Program-made: the position numbers and the translations under genes | Part shown: positions 7,006-10,021 of the stretch, piece by piece | Position numbering within the stretch: position 1 is the first letter of the stretch | Layout: each line of letters opens with the position of its first letter | Origin: Cryomorphaceae bacterium | GTDB taxonomy: Bacteria; Bacteroidota; Bacteroidia; Flavobacteriales_D; Crocinitomicaceae | Assembly: GCA_027485365.1 (NCBI GenBank) | Contig: JAIXRD010000014.1 | Span: forward strand, 1 to 10,021 | Direction: 5' to 3' | DNA length: 10,021 nucleotides | Notes under the pieces: generated by a model | Seen by the model: only the letters and a program-made list of their open reading frames with translations | What the model was told of the DNA's origin: nothing | Database searches by the model: none

Positions 7006-8185
7006 CTGACTTCAACCGAATCAATCGGCCGATCTTTAAAAGACATTCCTCATACTCTTGTTGAGCGTCTGCACCAATGGTAATTGCACTTCCAACCCCA
7101 CAACTCAAATAGTTTTCAGTAGGGTAATAGGCTAAAGAACGAATTACCACATTAAAGTCAAAATCTCCGCCCGGTTTAAAGTAACCAAGACTTCCAGAAT
7201 AAATTTCGCGGTTGGAATCCTCAAATTCATCCATATATCTAACAGCATTTCTCTTTGGGGCGCCCGTCATAGAACCCATCGGGAAACTTGCCTTTACAAT
7301 TTCGGAAAACTCCATGGATGGTTTAAGTTTACACGAAACGGTAGAGATCATTTGATGGACAGTTTTAAACGAATACAACCCGAACAGCTCATCCACATGC
7401 ACGCTGCCGGGTTCTGCGATTTTTGAAAGGTCATTGCGCACCAAATCAACAATCATGACATTTTCAGCGCGTTCTTTCTTCGAATGGATTAAGCTTTGTT
7501 TTGCTGCTTCATCAGCCAAGAAATTATTCATTCTGGGAGAAGTGCCTTTAATCGGTTGCGACTTTAAAATATCTCCAACCTTTTGAATGTATCGCTCCGG
7601 ACTTCCGCATGCAAGCCACAGATTATCTGCAATAAATAACCCGGAAAACGGGGCCTCTGTTCGCTGATTTACTAAGTTATAAAGTCCGTGAGGAGCCGAA
7701 AGTGTAAGGTTATCTAAGAAATACTCTTGACAATAATTTGTTTCATAAAGATCTCCACGTTGAATAAGTTGTTTGATTTCATTAACATGTTGAAGGTATT
7801 TTTCTTTTGGAGTTCGAGCACTAAAAGGCGCTAAATCAGGCGCTTCGCTATGTGTTAAGGTTTCGAAAAAATCTTGTACCAGGGTTATATCCTTCCCTTG
7901 AACTAAGGTGATTTCATCCTGATTAATTTTAGCAACAACCGATGGAACCCAGAAATAGGCGAGGGGAAGCTTTAGATTTTTCTTGCTTGATAAGTTATCT
8001 ACATGCTGTTTAAGTTCGTAGGAAAGGTATCCAAAAACGTAGGAGTTTTTATGCTCCAATAGAAAGGCATCCAAGTCAGGGAGTTGTGTTGGACAAGTTA
8101 GGGTAAAGGCTGGTCCGGCGCCGATCCCAAGAATCGCTGTTCCGTCGTTAGAATTTAAATAGCACGTTGGAATGTGATTACTCAT
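6998..8185 (-). CDS. pabB: Aminodeoxychorismate synthase component I
   Basis: Chorismate-utilising enzyme of p-aminobenzoate (folate) synthesis: chorismate plus ammonia gives 4-amino-4-deoxychorismate. The 395 residues form one chorismate-binding domain with a short N-terminal part. Motifs are RGDLYETNYCQ (143-153), SPERY (195-199), PIKGTSPR (211-218), ERAENVMIVDLVRNDLS (238-254), FPMGSMTGAPK (301-311), IYSGSLGY (328-335) and the GVGSAI region (363-368). Lys213 in PIKGT is the covalent-catalysis lysine of PabB, and anthranilate synthase (TrpE) has PIAGT there, so PabB is preferred over TrpE. The glutamine amidotransferase partner (PabA/TrpG) and the lyase PabC are not in the window. It starts 3 nt after the mutS2 stop and overlaps tilS by 8 nt. 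Confidence 0.92.
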   Translation of the reverse strand: MSNHIPTCYLNSNDGTAILGIGAGPAFTLTCPTQLPDLDAFLLEHKNSYVFGYLSYELKQHVDNLSSKKNLKLPLAYFWVPSVVAKINQDEITLVQGKDITLVQDFFETLTHSEAPDLAPFSARTPKEKYLQHVNEIKQLIQRGDLYETNYCQEYFLDNLTLSAPHGLYNLVNQRTEAPFSGLFIADNLWLACGSPERYIQKVGDILKSQPIKGTSPRMNNFLADEAAKQSLIHSKKERAENVMIVDLVRNDLSKIAEPGSVHVDELFGLYSFKTVHQMISTVSCKLKPSMEFSEIVKASFPMGSMTGAPKRNAVRYMDEFEDSNREIYSGSLGYFKPGGDFDFNVVIRSLAYYPTENYLSCGVGSAITIGADAQQEYEECLLKIGRLIRLKSDE

Positions 8186-8188
8186 TGG

Positions 8189-10021
8189 TTAAAAAGGCTG
8201 TAACTTATTGAGGGGGACAGAAATCTTCATGTTATTTACGAGTAGGTGAGCCTTTGACTTTTCAATGGTTTCAATGATACCTAATTGTTTTGTTCCCGCT
8301 ATGCGCACCTTATCGCCAACATTAAAGACTACTGGTACAGGAATTTGCTCAGGTTTTTTCTTTATGGGACTTGGTTTTTTCACCGTTGGTTTAACGGTTG
8401 ACTTTAAAAAGAAGGCTCGAATTTCTTCCATTAATGCCTCATTTTCTTTTCGTTTGCGCGGACTTGGATTAAAGCGATTGAGGTATTTATCCATGCGTTG
8501 GCCGAGTTGAATCCATTTTGCTTGCTCATCCGCTTGGTTACCTAACACTTTCGTTTTGCGCGTGTAGAAATCTGCTTGTTCACGAACCTTTTGCAGTTCT
8601 TCAATCATTCCTTCCTGCGCATTTTTGTGCTCTTGAATCATTTTTTGGAGGTAGCGTTTTTCTTGTTGCAGGGTGGATAACAACTCATTGAAGCGTTTGG
8701 TTTCCTCCGAAAGTCGCTTTTTGGCCGCTTTTAGTATGTCAGCGGGGATTCCATTGATGCTGGCCACTTCAAAGGTAAAGGAGCTGCCAGGCACCCCTAA
8801 TTCTAATTGGTATAAGGGTTTCAAGGATTTTATATCGAATTTCATGGAACCATTTACCGCATGAGCTAATTCACTGGCTTTAAACTTAATCGCTGCATAA
8901 TGCGTGGTAATGATAGCAAAACAACCCTTCTCGTAAAGGCGCTCAAAGAAAATCTCTGCTAATGCACCCCCTAATTCAGGGTCAGAACCTGTTCCAAACT
9001 CGTCTAAAAGAAGGAAGGTATTCGGATTACTTCGTTCCAAAAAGAACTTCATGCGTTGCAAACGGTAGGAGTATGTACTTAGTTCATTTTCAATGGATTG
9101 ATTGTCGCCAATGTCTGAATAAAGTTGCTGAAAAAAGCAAGCCCTAGAATCCGGGTGCACAGGGATGAGTAAGCCCGCTTGTAACATGCATTGTAACAAG
9201 CCAAAGGTTTTCATGGTAAGGCTTTTTCCACCTGCATTTGGACCAGAAATCACGAGCATGCGGTGTGTTTCATCCAAAGAAAACTCTTGAGGTATCGTTC
9301 GCTTGCCTTGATTTCGGTTGTTTTCTCTTAAAATCGGATGATATGCGAGGGTCCAATGCAATGTTTTCTCCTTTGAAAGTGCGGGTAGGGTAGCTTCCAT
9401 GTGAAAAGCCAAACGAGCTTTAGCGTTAATTACATCAAAACTAACCAACGCCGTTTGATACGCTTGAATCAAGGGTAAATGAATCCTGAATTGGGCCGTA
9501 AGTGCTTTTAAAATGCGATAAATCTCTTTTTTTTCATCGTCGAAAAGGCACGCTAATTCATGATTGAGCTCCTGATTTACTTTCGGTTCAATATAGGTTA
9601 AACTTCCCGTTTTACTCGCGCCTAAAATTGTTCCAGGGACCCTGCGTTTAAAACCTGATTGTACAGTTAGCACCCTTCGGTTATCAATGAAGGACTCAAA
9701 CGTTTCTCCGAGCAATCCATCTTTAACAAGTTTACGCATTTCTCGCTCGAAATTTCGATTGATTTTTTGACGTATTATCTTGATTTCGTGTCGAATTCGT
9801 GCCAATTCAGGCGTAGCATCATCCTTGATGTTTCGTGTCTGTTTTACATCAATAATCTGAGTAATGCGCTCGACCAATTCATCTGTAAGGTAACAGTCTT
9901 GGAAGACCTGCGCCAAGGAGGGAAACGAAGTGGAATGCTCAAAGAATTTAAGATAAGCATTCACTAAGTTGCTCGCATCATGGATTCGAATGAAACCTTC
10001 CAAGCTTAGCACAGCATCCTC
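8189..10021 (-). CDS. mutS2: MutS2-family ATPase lacking a Smr domain (N-terminus cut by right window edge)
   Basis: The frame is open to the right edge (610 residues visible, beginning EDAVLSLEGF). The GTG at 10012 is only an internal valine codon, and roughly 100 N-terminal residues should lie outside. The clamp/core region includes VPGTILGASKTGSLTYIEP (about 128-146). The ATPase domain has Walker A GPNAGGKS (260-267), Walker B FLLLDEFGTGSDPELGGALA (336-355) and ITTHYAAIKF (371-380). A long charged coiled coil follows (about 428-518), then a Lys/Pro-rich linker (about 541-565) and a KOW-like beta segment VGDKVRIAGTKQLGII (568-583), and the protein ends at LNKLQPF. MutS2 proteins bind branched DNA and restrain recombination, and in Bacillus also act on collided ribosomes. 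The C-terminal Smr nuclease domain found in many MutS2 is absent. First visible gene of the leftward cluster. Confidence 0.93.
   Translation of the reverse strand, partial: EDAVLSLEGFIRIHDASNLVNAYLKFFEHSTSFPSLAQVFQDCYLTDELVERITQIIDVKQTRNIKDDATPELARIRHEIKIIRQKINRNFEREMRKLVKDGLLGETFESFIDNRRVLTVQSGFKRRVPGTILGASKTGSLTYIEPKVNQELNHELACLFDDEKKEIYRILKALTAQFRIHLPLIQAYQTALVSFDVINAKARLAFHMEATLPALSKEKTLHWTLAYHPILRENNRNQGKRTIPQEFSLDETHRMLVISGPNAGGKSLTMKTFGLLQCMLQAGLLIPVHPDSRACFFQQLYSDIGDNQSIENELSTYSYRLQRMKFFLERSNPNTFLLLDEFGTGSDPELGGALAEIFFERLYEKGCFAIITTHYAAIKFKASELAHAVNGSMKFDIKSLKPLYQLELGVPGSSFTFEVASINGIPADILKAAKKRLSEETKRFNELLSTLQQEKRYLQKMIQEHKNAQEGMIEELQKVREQADFYTRKTKVLGNQADEQAKWIQLGQRMDKYLNRFNPSPRKRKENEALMEEIRAFFLKSTVKPTVKKPSPIKKKPEQIPVPVVFNVGDKVRIAGTKQLGIIETIEKSKAHLLVNNMKISVPLNKLQPF

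Larger units (their letters stand above)
1644..10021 (-). other. Probable operon: mutS2-pabB-tilS-rsmF-like-crp-like-S46 peptidase
   Basis: Six same-strand genes with junctions of +3, -8, -7, -28 and +45 nt and one terminator at the far end. The four tight junctions imply a shared mRNA and translational coupling from mutS2 through the regulator. The 45-nt gap before the S46 gene has no exact TAnnTTTG element, so read-through is likely, though a separate promoter cannot be excluded. The promoter of the unit is right of the window. Confidence 0.65.

Noticed and set aside
8189..10012. Treating GTG at 10012 as the true mutS2 start
   Set aside because: The frame stays open to the window edge (Glu-Asp-Ala precede that Val), and the usual MutS2 N-terminal region is missing, so the start is beyond the window.
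1..10021. A defence system, mobile element, CRISPR array or secondary-metabolite cluster
   Set aside because: Every stretch longer than 60 bp is accounted for by recognisable chromosomal genes. No tandem repeats, IS ends, tRNA-like integration sites or compositional breaks were seen on either strand.

Overview
The window looks like ordinary chromosomal, mostly housekeeping DNA from a member of the Bacteroidota, most likely Flavobacteriales. A placement near the Crocinitomicaceae or Cryomorphaceae is possible, but that finer placement is a guess. The evidence is a periplasmic S46 dipeptidyl-peptidase, a Bacteroidota-style Crp/Fnr regulator, a Bacteroidota-type proline dehydrogenase N-terminus, starts without clear Shine-Dalgarno sequences, and TAnnTTTG promoter elements. 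No transposase, integrase, tRNA, rRNA, CRISPR array, phage gene or toxin-antitoxin pair is visible.

Layout: positions 1-457 hold the 5' part of a proline dehydrogenase gene on the minus strand, running off the left edge. A 59-bp divergent intergenic region follows, and then aroB (3-dehydroquinate synthase, 517-1593) on the plus strand. From 1644 to the right edge everything is on the minus strand. In transcription order (right to left) it reads mutS2 (5' end cut by the window) > pabB > tilS > an RsmF-type rRNA m5C methyltransferase > a Crp/Fnr-family regulator > an S46 dipeptidyl-peptidase. The junctions are a 3-nt gap, 8-nt overlap, 7-nt overlap, 28-nt overlap and 45-nt gap, so at least the first five genes look like one translationally coupled operon. 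A hairpin with a minus-strand T-run (1595-1619) ends this unit, between it and the convergent aroB.

The genes link general functions: chorismate supply (AroB) and use for folate (PabB), decoding and ribosome modification (TilS, RsmF-like), DNA or ribosome maintenance (MutS2), amino-acid catabolism (proline dehydrogenase), and extracytoplasmic peptide use (S46 peptidase). I do not see a new multi-gene system. The points worth a second look are fine-grained: a MutS2 with no Smr domain, a TilS P-loop reading SAGVDS instead of SGGxDS, two divergent promoter elements that would give nearly leaderless mRNAs, and a 28-nt overlap that ties a transcription regulator to an rRNA methyltransferase gene.
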